64,000 nt of DNA from Hofstenia miamia. Its lineage: Eukaryota; Xenacoelomorpha; Acoela. Below the pieces are notes generated by a model. It searched no databases, was not told the origin of the DNA, and saw only the letters and a list, made by a program, of their open reading frames with translations. The stretch spans positions 1,833,388 through 1,897,387 of the forward strand of contig SCFE01000013.1 of assembly GCA_004352715.1 (NCBI GenBank). Direction: 5' to 3'. The translations under genes were made by a program, and so were the position numbers. Positions 23,001 to 34,809 of this stretch are shown here, piece by piece. Numbering within the stretch: the first letter of the stretch is position 1; each line of letters starts with the position of its first letter.

Positions 23001-26000
23001 TAGATTGTATAAAGATCTGATTGTAAAACAAATATTTCTATAAAATATACAAGGAGAGACATAAATTTATTATGTTGAATGATTCAATGCGTTTGTATTT
23101 CTTGGATCTTAAGGAAATCTCACTGAAATTTGTTGCACATATAGAAAAATATTTTCGTGTTTGGTAGTCATCTACTGGCAAAATAAAGCAATTATAATTA
23201 TTGAATGCTGATACCATTTGTTTTCATTATCATGTAAATCATTATTTAAAAGATTTTTCTGATTACTGATAAAGTCAAATTGCTTACACCTTTAATGATT
23301 AATTTTAAGTTCTCTAAAAAAATTTGGAAATAATGAGAATTTTACTAAACTCAATTTCAATTGGTTTAAATGCAATGTATTAATATTAACTGTTTACTTT
23401 TTTCATGATTTAATAAACATTTATTAAGTTAAAACTTTAAAAATTACAATAAGACAAAATATGCATTTAAATGCATGTTTGTTATTCAGTGTAGAATGTG
23501 TATGCCAGTTCTAATTTAACCAATGAATAGAAGTGATTACAATATCATTCTATGATTATTAAAAGTAGCTGAATATTTGAATCGCAAAGAAAATTTTAAT
23601 AAAGCGTTGAAGAATGAACAAATTTGTTAATGAAAGGGTAATTCAGTTTGATTGATTGATAATCGTGCTGCATAAACAAATAATAAGTCTTTGATATCTT
23701 CGAAATGGTTACTCACAAATTTAATTTACTATAAAAATTTTTTTCGGGGTTACTCTACCAGTCAACGGACTGAAGAGTGGGTGGCAACAGATCAGCTCTG
23801 GCACTTCCCCTAGAAGTGTGCTAGCCGGCTTAATCATGCTTGTCCTCTGGCGACCCCTGGCACGCAGAGTGCTGATCTGTGTTGAGTCTGATCAGCAGAG
23901 AGTGAAGCCGAAGGCCGAGCTTCATGAGAGGGTTGCGCCTCTCTACAGCTTTCGCCAACCAAGGCTACTAACTGAGGTAACTCGTGAGCACCTGCGTCTG
24001 CCTGCTATGGAGATCCTGATTATTTAGGAGATATTTATACACTTGTAAGTGCAAAGCACCAAGTGACGACCCTAAAATCTCCGTAACTTAGAATGTCGGA
24101 TCATAACTAAAACCCATGACAAAGCAAAGCTCCCTCATAAGTAAGGCCCAGCAAATGCTGGCTTAGGCCTATCTAGAGGCCAGAGAGAGAGGAAAATTGT
24201 ATTGTAGGAATGACAATGGAGCTAACGCTATAGCAACTTATTGGTAATGTACAGCGATTATCAGCATTGTAATTTCTTCAGTGTTTTGCCAGTCTTGATA
24301 TGGAGAAATCTTAAGATGATGCTAATTCTATGGATTCTGACGGCATTATATTTGAAAATTATACTGAAAATGATGATTTAGTCATCTTAAATTTGTAGTT
24401 CAATACATAAACCCATGATAGGCCTAACGGAAAATCTCATTCTAAAAATAGCACTATTGTGGGAATAAAAACATGCAAATACTGCATGGTATATTGTAAA
24501 ATCTGTTCAGCATAATATCATTATGTTCTCACCAGAAATTAAACTATCAACAAAACGAAAATTTTCAAATCTGATTATTGCATGTAGAATCATTTTTACT
24601 GATATGCTGAGAAAAAATCAAACTAAAACCTTGTTAAATCCAAGTTTGCAAAGCCAAAGTCAGGCTTATCAATATGTGAAATTGAATAATTCATTGGCCT
24701 TACTTATCTTAGAGGTATTCTTGGACTGAGGCGTGCGTCAGTTCATACCCTTTAATAAAAAAAATTGGTACTGCTCGTATAAAATATACTGTGTCGAGAA
24801 ATCAATTTTGGTGTACAAACCTTCACTCGATTTGATTGTGCTTCAACAAGATCATCTCGGATACAATCTGTTAAATTTCCTGTTGCCCGAGAGATATTTC
24901 AAGATTTTGCAACAAATTGCATCAATGCGTATAAAACTTATGAATTAAAAAATTGCAGTTGTTTCAGATAGTATATTTATTCCAAAATAGATAAATTTTG
25001 TTGAAAATATGGATTTACAAGAATGCAAAAACAAAATATTATCTACACCATTTCATATTTTTAAAAATTGATTTCATATTTTTCAATTGAATTTCATATT
25101 ATTAAAATTGTATTTCATCATTTTAAATATGTTTTTCGTTTTTTGCAATGCGCATGCGCAGTGTCAAATACTATAATTCTGTAAAACTGGTATCTCTGCG
25201 ATTTTTCTTTGAAATCTCCACGAATCCTTATTCACTAGGCAAACAACACATGAATCTTTCACTTGTATGATTTAAATATAGAAAGTGGCGTGCTTAAGTG
25301 TCAGCAAGTTGATATTTGAAATATAACACAAGTAATTAAACGGATGAAATACATATTTAAGAATGTGAAATTCAATTTGAAAATATGAAATACATATTTA
25401 AAATGATGAAATACACATTGAAATGGTGTAGTGTTAAGTGGAAAAAATATCCTAAAACGCCGAAAAAAGAAAATGTATATGACTATATACATATTAGAGA
25501 CAAGCAAGCTATTACACTACATACCCAATGAATTGACAAGGCGTTAAGTTTTTCCAATATTTACTATAAGAAAATCATTTTTCATGTACAAGATGTGCGG
25601 TAAAATAGTTATGTCGCAAGATTGCGGATTTTTGATTTCTTAATTTGACTAGCAAGCATTTCTACTCCCTACCTACATTTGAATTATGGCTCGAATTTTG
25701 AGTTTATCATTTCCACTCCCAAGAATTTCTCCTACACTTCTTTTAAATTCTTTTCAGAATGTTAAAGTCCTAGAATCTATATTAGTGCAAAACCGTATTC
25801 CATCGATAGAATTATGGATAATGACTGTTAAGGTCAGTTTGATAATAAAATTCAAATTCGCATAGCGCCATTTATAGGTAATGCATTGATTACCAGTGAA
25901 ACGAAAATGAATTTGTTAATACGATATTTATATAATATGCATTTAATTTTATAATAGTTTCTTGAGTTTGAATGATCTCGGAAATTTATAAGCTACCTAA

Positions 26001-26689
26001 TCATAATATATACAAACGAGGAGAAGGAACAAAATTTCTATGTTCTCTGTACAGATTATTTTCTACTGAAAATAATTTGTAAATGTGGGTAAATTGAGAT
26101 CATTCAAAACTAGGCATATTTGTAGAAAGAGCAAACAAGAAAATTTTATATAAACAGCCATTTCTATGTAAACTAGTTGTTTGTTCGTATTTATATTTTA
26201 TCTTTTTCTTTGATATCTTACAATTTTAGTACATACTTCATTTAAATTTGTTATCAGAAAGTCTAATGGTTAACAATATACAATTGTATTTTGTAAAACA
26301 ATTAAACAGATTTTCAAGAAATATAGCAATATCTAAACTATAAAGAAAGCAGTTTGTTTATATTGATTTGAAATTCTACTAATCAGTTCTATTTTGCAGA
26401 TTTTGTCTAATATTGCCAACAGGGCACAAAGAGTAGATTATAAAAATACCCTTAATTGTGCAAAATTTGTTTTTGTGACGTTTTTTATATTTAGGCTGCC
26501 AAAAACTATGGATGCTCATTTATTAATGTAAAGGTTACATCAAGCTATTCTAAGAAGCTATTTAAGGAAAAGTTTGGATTTATGGAGTTGGCTAGTATTC
26601 CATACAAAGAAATTTGTTACAAAAATGACTATATTTTTGAAAATATTGAGAATCATATGCATGCAGCATTTTTGTTTAAAAGTTTGTGA
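16866..26689 (+). CDS. GNAT-family N-acetyltransferase (AANAT-like), four coding exons
   Basis: Joining 16866-17009, 18469-18591, 18847-19041 and 26495-26689 gives 218 residues and a TGA. Every intron is phase 0 with GT/AG ends (gtaagt, gtaatt, gttagt; acceptors tag, tag, tag). The N-terminus has GHYSHGDPMVVEL, a substrate-side helix as in arylalkylamine acetyltransferases. Strand beta-4 reads KVVGVFIN. Motif A is VRTDLRRKGIGFQLSKLAL, with the R-x-x-G-x-G acetyl-CoA loop, ending exon 3. The last exon has KVTSSYSKKLFKEKFGFMEL (motif B, '..LGF') and a short tail. The length is normal for soluble AANAT-like enzymes, which acetylate biogenic amines or related substrates using acetyl-CoA in the cytosol. 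The substrate cannot be told. The last intron (7.45 kb) is full of transposon remains. An AATAAA follows at 26737. Confidence 0.88.
18242..18263. repeat. (TA)n microsatellite in intron
   Basis: Eleven TA units within the second GNAT intron counted from the ATG exon. Confidence 0.9.
18469..18591 (+). CDS. GNAT gene coding exon 2
   Basis: 41 codons, FDKFFSS to ITTKK, between acceptor atttag (ends 18468) and donor aag|gtaatt. It contains the KVVGVFIN strand. Confidence 0.85.
18847..19041 (+). CDS. GNAT gene coding exon 3, acetyl-CoA motif A
   Basis: 65 codons, VETKFK to KLALK, between acceptor ttttag (ends 18846) and donor aag|gttagt. It carries the RRKGIG pyrophosphate-binding loop. Confidence 0.9.
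19109..19302. mobile_element. Decayed copy of the hAT MITE
   Basis: Ends CAGGGCGTATGTAAGG and CTGAATATGCCCCTG match the MITE at 13254-13526. Inner blocks such as 'ttgattttgattggttaaa' and 'gtcagaaaatcctg' also match. It is shorter and the 8 bp duplication is no longer visible. It lies 67 bases inside the last GNAT intron. Confidence 0.8.
19972..21430 (+). pseudogene. hAT transposase remnant in the GNAT intron
   Basis: The catalytic-region strand reads VVDKFEINGCKYFNILRGD at about 20829 ('.VDE...N..KY.NILVG' in hAT proteins). Then, after a frame change, NHAIVSQHIDDGIKK and FLLLLSDFAAYKVAVSVLRTF ('..LLLSD...YM..A...L'), then 'CVAH' and 'ALKIRRKF'. At 21198-21428 an open frame has RNSTWLRVVIGFYVHYLTEI, the 'TRW.TWL.A..YY..H' block. 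The earlier frame at 19972 is probably the N-terminal part. Stops and frameshifts break it at least four times. Same strand as the host gene. Confidence 0.65.
21431..23744. other. Intron sequence, nothing recognised
   Basis: Long AT-rich stretch without credible open frames or repeats visible by eye. Confidence 0.4.
23745..24190. repeat. GC-rich block of unknown origin inside the intron
   Basis: About 440 bases near 50% GC in a ~28% GC intron, with abrupt edges. A 69-codon open frame (23818-24027) crosses it, reading VLWRPLARRVLICVESDQQR, but it has no motif I recognise. No tRNA-type box B or poly(A) tail was seen. It is most likely a repeat-family copy (LINE tail, LTR or SINE-like) or transferred DNA. 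Confidence 0.35.
24290..24970 (+). pseudogene. piggyBac transposase remnant in the GNAT intron
   Basis: An acidic start (MDSDGIIFENYTENDD, about 24331) is followed by a frame at 24523-24729. Then, shifted, come GLTYLRGILGLRR, TVSRNQF, RFDCASTRSSRIQSVKF (about 24828) and VAREIFQDFATNCINAYK. These match the piggyBac order 'G..YL.G', 'MS.NRF', 'RFDD..TR...' , 'P.RE.FD.F...C...Y.PG'. The first catalytic region (DEQL) that should follow is absent. Frameshifts occur near 24710 and 24770. Confidence 0.65.
25043..25431. repeat. Foldback repeat with ~21-bp sub-repeats
   Basis: Left arm 25043-25130 and right arm about 25340-25431 are inverted ('ctacaccatttca' against 'tgaaatggtgtag'). Each arm is itself about four units of 'tttcatatttttaaaaattg'. 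The single-stranded centre contains TGCGCATGCGCA. Confidence 0.75.
25149..25160. promoter_or_regulatory. NRF1-type palindrome TGCGCATGCGCA
   Basis: A 12 bp perfect palindrome matching the NRF1/EWG consensus YGCGCAYGCGCR, striking in AT-rich DNA. No start site or transcript can be seen next to it. Confidence 0.35.
26495..26689 (+). CDS. GNAT gene coding exon 4 and stop
   Basis: 64 codons, AAKNYG to LFKSL, then TGA. The acceptor is tttag (ends 26494). It holds motif B with EKFGF. Confidence 0.9.
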   Translation, partial: AAKNYGCSFINVKVTSSYSKKLFKEKFGFMELASIPYKEICYKNDYIFENIENHMHAAFLFKSL

Positions 26690-26736
26690 ACATTCAAGTT
26701 GTAATTTTTTTGGTAATTCCTTGTTAAGCAATTTTC

Positions 26737-26742
26737 AATAAA
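26737..26742 (+). promoter_or_regulatory. Poly(A) signal of the GNAT gene
   Basis: AATAAA 48 bases after the TGA at 26687-26689. Confidence 0.7.
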
Positions 26743-29700
26743 TTTTTTGCTTCTATATGTTATTGTCAAAATTTAATGTTAACAGTGGTAATTAAAATAT
26801 GTTGATAAATCAAATACATATGATTACTTAGCCTAGCAAATGTAATTAATTAATTCTTTTATGTGTAATGACTTCAGTATTATTTCAAAAAAATTATTTG
26901 ATAAGTCTAGCAGCTACTTCATGAACTCAAAGATAGGGCCAATACTATGGTAAATTATTTTCTGAGCATAGAAAGTGAATTTTGTCAAATTTGACAGATT
27001 TTAGTATTTTCTCATGAAAGTTTGTAAGTTAAATTTTGATTGAAAGAAAATTTGATATAGAAACTCTGTCTAGAGAGGGACAATAAATAGGATTTTTAGA
27101 CAAGTAGGTTCTCCTTCTAAGTTCACAAATGTACATAGGAATATTTTCATGCACAATGATTATGTAACGTCAATGTATTTTTGCAATTAGAACTTTTTTA
27201 TTATAAAAAAATCCGGGTGCCTGAAATTTATATTCAATTCAGTCAAATCTTTTGAGTTGAAATTAAATTTTTGAAAAGGTATTGTCTCTGAAATATTTTA
27301 AGATAATTTTTTACGCATTTCTGAAGCTAAAATTCAAGAAGCAACAGAATCAAGTTGCGTCAACTTTCCTTCAGGTCTGAACTGCTTATATAAAATTAAA
27401 GTTTGACAGCATCATGAAGTATGCTAAATAGTTGGAACTGAATAATCACATCATGCACCATGATTATGAGTCAGTATACGCATTCAGTTAATATTCAAAC
27501 AAGCGGATTTTAAAGAAATTTTTCAATGCAGAAAAAATGTAAAATTCAGTATCAGTTAATTATTTCAGGAATTCAAAAAGCTATGTCACCATGATTTTAT
27601 TAGGATACTATAGCTGAATATGCAAATGTAGATTATAAAATCCATCAATTAATAAGTTTGTTTGATAAATTTTCACTTTTAGGACATAGGAGCAATAGAG
27701 TATTAGAATGCATCCTGTTATTTGATGGCGCTAAGTAATAGATCTTTTCTATTAAGTTTCTCTACTAAAAATGTTTTCAACATTGTTATCATTTTAATTT
27801 ATCTATTATGAAACAAAGTACTTCCTAATTATTAATATAATTATTGAACTTTATAAGAATCTGGCAAAAATAGCATAATATAATAGTTGCGTACTCAGGT
27901 AGAATCACTTTTAGGACCGATATTTTTATGTTGTCACTTAATATTTTCAGAGGCCAGTTTGCAATATGTGTATAGATAATTAAATTTATTTACTCCAAAT
28001 CTGCAGTATTTTAATATTAAATGTTCAGGGCGTAGACATCAATAAAGTGGAATTTATAAATATTAAGACATCACAAAATGGTATTAAATAATTATTATTA
28101 CAAAATTTAGCAAAAACATTCTAGTGTATATTTAATCGAAATTATAAAATGATTAAAATAGCATAGAAAATTTTATAATATCCTCAAAAAGGGCAATGCA
28201 ATTTAAGCAGCCTTTGCAAACCTATTTCAAATAGATTAATCTTGAAAATTCAAAGAAATTTTTGTAAATAGCAATTTTTGTGGATTTATCAGTGACTGAT
28301 ATGAATTTATTAAAAATTGATTTGAATTATTAAAAAATAAAAAACACAGGCATTAAAATAGATAATATTTGGTAGAAAAGAATATCCCTATAGTGTGTTG
28401 TTTATATTATTCTGATTACACAGGCCAATGCCTTTCCCTCATTATGCTTGTGTTGCTTAACCCTCAATATTTTAGAAAAATTGGGCCAACTAGGCGAGGG
28501 GCTGCATAGACAGGCACATACTTAATTTTGTTTAGCAAGCCTGAAGAATTTCAACCATTTAGCTAGAGATCACAGATATACAAAGCATTTGCTTAGATAT
28601 TAGCTTTGACCATGACTTATTAGATAAACAAATATCCTAACCTAATTTGTTTCTTAACTCCTACAACTAAAAGGTTTAAGTTTATACATTTATAAAATCA
28701 TCTTTCTCTCAGGGAGAAGTTATCTTTCAGTAGAAAGACATAATGTCTTCTTATTAAAAAATTGTAAACTTAAATAATAGAATGTAACTATAATACAACA
28801 AATTCCTTTTGTTATATAATTACTCATTAATTTATCATTCCAATAAAGCTAAGGATTACTTTGAAAGGCAAAATAAAGCAAAAATCTTATTTGTATTTCT
28901 TAAATTATCTAAAATAGATGCAGGCATAAACATTAAAGATGTTTGCAAATTCTCAACATCATGATGATGTTGCAGACAAAGCTCATGTTTTGTTTTAGGA
29001 AAATTGTTTAATAGTCATTATTCACTTGCATCATCACGACCTTTTGCATATAATGAATTTATTGTAATGCTTGTAGATGCTAACTCAGATATATTTATAG
29101 GTAGTAGTAATCATTCTATTTTCAAATACTCACATAAATTCAACAAATGAATAAATTATTATATTCTCTATCTTCTTTGCATAATAATTTAAACACTCTT
29201 AAACTTGTTAGAATGAAATTATTGTTGTTATTAAGTTTTCGGAATTTTTTACTTAAATTCTGTTAATTTTGTTAAATGCATAACTTAAAATTTTATATTA
29301 ACTGTTTAAATGTTTTATCAGTAAAAATTAGAAAACACTCATTTATTGAACTAAGAAAGATATTGTTAAATATTATTGACCCAAGTTGAGAGATCATATA
29401 AAAAATTGTTGTTTCTTTTAATAAATTTGATAATACTAAATCCCCTAGAATAAATCAATAATGGAGTTATTTGAATTTCAAATAACTGCGAATGTAAATT
29501 ACAATAAAACTAAACTCATGACATGATAATTGAAATGAATAAAGTTAAACAAATACAATAAAATGTAGTCTGATAATAAAGTTGTCAAGTCGTATCAAAC
29601 CAAATTGATAATGAGATTAAGATAAAATACATCATCAACCACAACTCTATGATGGGGTTCTTTCCTTGCTTCCTGCTCTCTTACAGTTTCCTGTCTTTGT

Positions 29701-30339
29701 GAAACCAACTGCTGCAGAAGAATAGAGATAAAGCCTAAATAAAATAGTTTTTGAGTAATGTAGGTGAGTAAGGCCAGAAATGAGCCACAATATTCCTAAT
29801 ATAAACAATTTCATTGTAAACATATTGGTTAAACAATGACTTCTTTACATACTGTCATTGTCAACAAAAGCTGTTACATGGGACCCCTAAAGTCCACTTG
29901 AACTTGCAATCCTTATAGGAACCCTCAGGATCCACTTGAATGAGATGCTGAAAGCCAAAAACCTGTACTAACTTAGATAGACAAAATGTATGCTAAGCTG
30001 TATGAAACTAAGCTTCATGTTTTTGTGCAGACATTGTTTTATCACATGGACACTATATGTGCTATGCAAGAAAAGTATTCTCAGGGAACTAAATGATGAA
30101 ACTCATATCAAGACAGAAAAAAAATTTTGAATTCTTTGAAGCAAAATTCTATCTATTGAGCTTTGAGTAGTATGGGTATGGAAACACATTGGTAATTGAT
30201 GTGTCTAAGTAAAAAAGTTATTATTCTAGGGAATTCTTTTCTACACATATGGCAAGAAAGACACTAAATTATAGCCAGAATTTGTAATGTAGTTGTTGAT
30301 GCAACTAGGAATATCTCATTTCCAAATTCAACACAATGT
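26743..30339. other. Intergenic AT-rich DNA
   Basis: 3.6 kb without a credible coding frame, RNA gene or clear repeat by eye. Confidence 0.4.
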
Positions 30340-31250
30340 CACTCCAATTGTAGTGTCACTCAGGGATCTTCCCATGGTTATTTTTACCATGGTTATTTTT
30401 ATTATTTCGTCATCCTATTGACTTTACTATTTCATCCTCAGGATGACATAACAGTGACTCAATTTTGTAGTTTGTGGCACTATTTAATTATTGCCCCCTC
30501 AATTATTGCAAGGGAATTGAATTGCAAAGTGTAAACAAAGTGCAGGTACTAGTCAAAGCTTGTTTAAATATGATTGCAACTGTAACTGAGTGAATTGACA
30601 TTATCTCACTAAAACTGTGTTTTATTCTCTGCTTGCTATTGATTAAGCATTTTTTCATTATGATTAGAGAGTAAGCTACTGGCGACAATTTGGGAATCCC
30701 TCCTCTGATCTAAGGATGACAAATAGTTCTTTAGACAGTTGCAGCCCAAATCATGGACTGCATTAAGTTACAGCTACAGATATGTATAGGATATAAAACT
30801 TTGGCTTTCAAATTCAACATGAACATGCACAAAATAATTAATTACACTGTGGTTAAATTAGGCCTGTTGGCAAGCATGAATGCATAGCAATTACATGGTA
30901 TTTATCTATTGGCTGAGAAGTTTCCAAACCTTACATCCTGGACATTGATTCAGCATGATGCCATTTAATTGCTTATCTAAGATGTTTACTTCCTTCTTCT
31001 GGAGACCTAAACAGTTACTTGTTACGTTACTAAGATAAATTACCAATGTTTCTTGTTTATCTGGAGTGTTAATTCCTGTTTGAATCACTATTGCTTTAGT
31101 AAATGTTCACATAAGTAACTTTCTGCTTTGACATTAAGTCTCTGGCATAGTTCACACTATAGACAACCCAGTGATTCTACACAATCAGTGCAGAGAACAT
31201 GATATGGCAACACAACAAATTGGCAAATTCAGGTTATAGACATTTAGAAG
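30340..31250 (+). repeat. LTR-like dispersed repeat related to 62150-63060
   Basis: Shared blocks in the same order: 'gccccctcaattattgcaag', 'tgtaaac...gcaggta', 'gcgacaatttggga', 'gatgacaaatag...agcccaaatc', 'ttacagctac' and 'gtgattctacac'. It also resembles the element 1 LTR distantly. No coding frames are supported. It is probably an old solo LTR of the same Gypsy group. Confidence 0.5.
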
Positions 31251-32099
31251 ATGTGACATGAATGCTTGTTTTTTTAAATGTATATACTCAACCCTACAAG
31301 TTCAAATTAATTAATTTTATTAAAAAATTTTTCTTCTACAAATTAAGATAGTCTATTTACAAACTATTAATATAAGATTATGATGAATACAAATCCTTAA
31401 AATTTGGAGATGCTACACAAATGTCCATCTTACATAGGTTATATACATTACCCAGATAACATCAAACAAATATAAATGTTTGTTTCAAATCTAAACTTCA
31501 ACTTGCAAATACTCATTAAATACTAAATTTTGTGATTTTATGATATAAAGAATAGCAGAATTGAATATTTTTTCTGTTCTAAAATTTGGGGAAGTTATTT
31601 GAATTCTTAATACAACACTGCAACTCATAAAGTTGGATTTTCATTATTAATTTTATGCTTATATATTTTATTGCTATTTCCTTTTTGATGTTATTGCTTT
31701 CTATGCACCATTCATGAATATTGTAAGCAAATTCTAAAAACATAATTGCATTTTCAGTTTTGTGAAAGTGATTCTTAGTTGTAAGTACCCCATTCATTTC
31801 TTAGGAAAAGTACCAATAATTTAGGTTAGAGATAGGGTGAAATTGTAGCTAAAATTGTGCCAAGAATGTCAACTTCTAATCTAGGGAGAAAAATTTAAAT
31901 TTGAATTCAATACCTTCTTATACTGCTGTCATCTGGCCAAACACAGTAATTTACTAGAGTCAAGCAAATTCATTGCTAAAATAAACAAACAAATACTACA
32001 AACTACTATACATGTATATTTACAAAATTAAAAATATGCACACTTACTTAAAGGGGCAAAATTTCAAATGTCAAATGAAATCTGTCCATGCACTTAATT
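31251..32099. other. AT-rich non-coding
   Basis: No gene recognised; the minus open frame at 31579 is not supported. Confidence 0.4.
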
Positions 32100-32142
32100 T
32101 GTTTGATATTTCTAATAGTGATTGTTTGGATAATAAATTTTT

Positions 32143-34409
32143 TTAAATTTTTCTTCTAAAATTTTGATAGTGTTCCTTTTTTATTTTGAGATTTAAGTCA
32201 TTCCATAATCTAGAAGCTTTAAATGAAAATGAATATTGATGATTAATACTACTATGCAAATTGTGGTTTCTATCATTGGTTTTAATATAATTACTTAAAA
32301 AGTGTGTAGATTTTGAATTGCGTACATTTTTGTGTATCATACAATGTGATAAAATACAATGGTAGTACAAGAACATTGCCACCTTTTATATAAGTGCTCA
32401 CTGATTTATGCTTATCAATATAATTCAAAGTTATTGTCCAATTGAAAATTTTACCAAGTGATGATTGATTATTTGATGTGATATTTTGGAATAAAAACAA
32501 CAGTTAAAGTTACTTAGCACAAAAGTGTTAAGCATTTGTGATTGAAAAGACAGCCCTACATTGCGCAAATGATATAAATATTTAATACCAGATGTCATTT
32601 TCCTATATTTTGTTGAAAAAAATTCAGTAACACGTAAATCTCTATCAATTACTACACAATTAATAGAATTGCTTTTTTGGTATTGCTTTTGTGTGAAAAT
32701 AATAAATTGTGTTTTATCAGGATTAACTTTTAACTTGTTTTTATTAAAATACCTAATAAGATTTTCAATATCTTTTGTTAAAAGCTTGGTTGCGTCATAT
32801 GGATTTTTTGCTTCTCTTAATATACATGTATCATCCGCATATAGATAGATCATTCCGTTTTTTAAAGTATTCAATATATAATTGACATACAGTGCGAATA
32901 AAACGGGCCTTAATACTGTTCCTTGAGGAACACCTAGATTAGTAGTAATGTAATCGAATAAGTATTGTTAATTTTTTCCTGTTGTCTTTGGTTACTTAAG
33001 AAATTCATAATGAGATTTTTAGCACTTTTACTGAAACCTTGATTTTCTAATTCGCTTTCTAAAATATTAAAATTCTTTGAGATAAAAGCTTTACTAAGAT
33101 CGAATAAGGCAATAGATGTCGACAAATTGTTATTCAGATTTGATTTAATTTTTTCTGTAATAGATAATATTGCGTCGGTTGTACTATACTTAGGCCTAAA
33201 TCCAAATTGGTTATCTGATAGAATACTATTGTCATAAAGCGTAAATTTGCTTAGCTAAGAGCTTCTTAAAGATTTTAGCAAAGGGATATGCAATACTGAT
33301 GGGTCGATAATTGTTTGGGTTGGAAGGATTTCCTTTTTTATAAACAGGTGAGATATCAGAATTATTTTTAATGATAATAGGGAAGTTATTCTCGATAATG
33401 CATTGATTAAATGCTACAAGAAGATATTGTCCAAAAATGTCAAAATAGTTTTTAACCCAGTATGGCAAATGGCTAGAGCCACACAATTTATTACTATCAA
33501 GATTTCTTACCTCTTGTTTCAAATCATAGTATGATATTAAGCTAAAAGTAAATTAAGAATTTACATTTTTCACAATTTTTATCGGTTGGCTATTGTTAGT
33601 TTCCCGCTCAAAATTAAATTTACACATTTTTTTAAAAGTTTTGTTGAAAATAATTGCAATAACTTTCTTATTTTTATATATCTTATTATTGTAATTAATT
33701 TCTTCAACGTTCACAGATAAACCTTTAGTTTCTCCAATACTTTTATTCAAAAAATTCCATTTCTGGCTAGATTTATCCAGGTGTTTGAAGTATAGTCTAG
33801 TCCTAGACTCAATAGCGGATTTGCGGTATTTTGTGATTAATTTCTTGCCGTTATCATGGTTTGTCCAATTAATCTTAATTGGATCGGACTTAGCAATCTC
33901 AAACAGCCGATTCGGAGTCACGCGGTTGATTAACCGCGGGACTTAATTTGGCATTAATTACCTTGATTTTTACCGGGGCTACGCGATTTAATGCATGAGT
34001 GATTTCAGAATTTATGAATTTAAGCATGGCTTCGCCGTTATTGAATGTATAGATGCGTTCGAACAGAATGTTTTTCAGCAAACTTAAAAAAATATTTTCA
34101 TTAAATTTTCGAAAGTTCCTTGAATATATTACTTTTTTCTTATTCGAAATTAACTTGTAATTACTAATATAGACGCAAACATTATGATCACTGAATGATT
34201 CAAATATAAAACTTCGATATTTATTAGAACTATCAGTTATAAAATAGTCAAGTAGATTGGAATGCCTAGTCGTCAAAATGGTATTATTAACTAGTTTTAA
34301 ATCGAAAATATTGCAAATGCGATCACTTGCGGATTCAGAATAATTGAAGTAATTAATATTGAAATCACCGAAGATGTTAATAAATTTATTCTCTAGAACA
34401 TTACAAGAA
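32143..34409 (-). pseudogene. LINE ORF2: endonuclease C-terminus and reverse transcriptase
   Basis: From 34409: FGDFNINYF and RHSNLLDYFITDS (endonuclease 'GDFN' and 'S.LD.I'), 'SDHNVCVYIS' (SDH), then a linker. RT follows: SPVYKKGNPSNPNNYRPISI (33320), ALFDLSKAF (33110, motif A), GVPQGTVLRPVLFALYVNY (32920), MIYLYADDTCIL (32840, catalytic YADD) and KLKVNPDKTQFIIF. The thumb and tail end with FKASRLWNDLNLKIKK near 32190. YADD and the endonuclease SDH are intact. At least five stops or frameshifts (about 33900, 33540, 33230, 32930, 32430) make it a pseudogene. Confidence 0.85.
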
Positions 34410-34653
34410 ATTTAAACAGTGCCATGTGACGTCAGCAAATAACTAGTGAAAGTGCGGCGTAGATTATGCACTATGCTTAACTGTAAGTGAAAGAGGTTTT
34501 TTACAAATTTATATATCTTAAAATTAATAGATTATCTAGCTCATCATCAATTGTTTAAACGCTATTGGTTTACTATGCAATNTTTTTCTGGCAATGTGTG
34601 TAATAGACGCATTTAAATTATATTTTTCAAAATATATATTAAATTTGATATAG

Positions 34654-34689
<36 letters not shown>

Positions 34690-34731
34690 TAATTTGAATT
34701 AAAAATACCATGCAAGACAAAATGAAAAAAT

Positions 34732-34738
34732 AAAAAAA
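34732..34738 (-). terminator. Pol III T-run terminator after the tRNA
   Basis: Seven consecutive Ts on the minus strand, just past the tRNA 3' end. Confidence 0.7.
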
Positions 34739-34739
34739 T

Positions 34740-34809
34740 TGCGCAAGTCAGAGTCGAACCCGGATCAACAGCTTGGAAGGCTGCTATGCTACCACTACAC
34801 CACCTGCGC
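34740..34809 (-). tRNA. tRNA-Gly (anticodon UCC)-like gene
   Basis: The 7 bp acceptor stem GCGCAGG/CTTGCGC has one G-U pair and A as discriminator. The D-arm contains TGTAGTGGTAGC (box A), and the anticodon arm GCAGC-CTTCCAA-GCTGT gives anticodon TCC with U33. The box B core GGGTTCGACTC is present. The 3' side of the T-stem is one base short, so the canonical T-stem pairs poorly. A shifted stem (TCCGG/TCTGA, loop GTTCGAC) gives four of five pairs. Seven Ts start two bases after the gene. It is either a decaying tRNA gene or one with an unusual T-arm. Confidence 0.75.
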
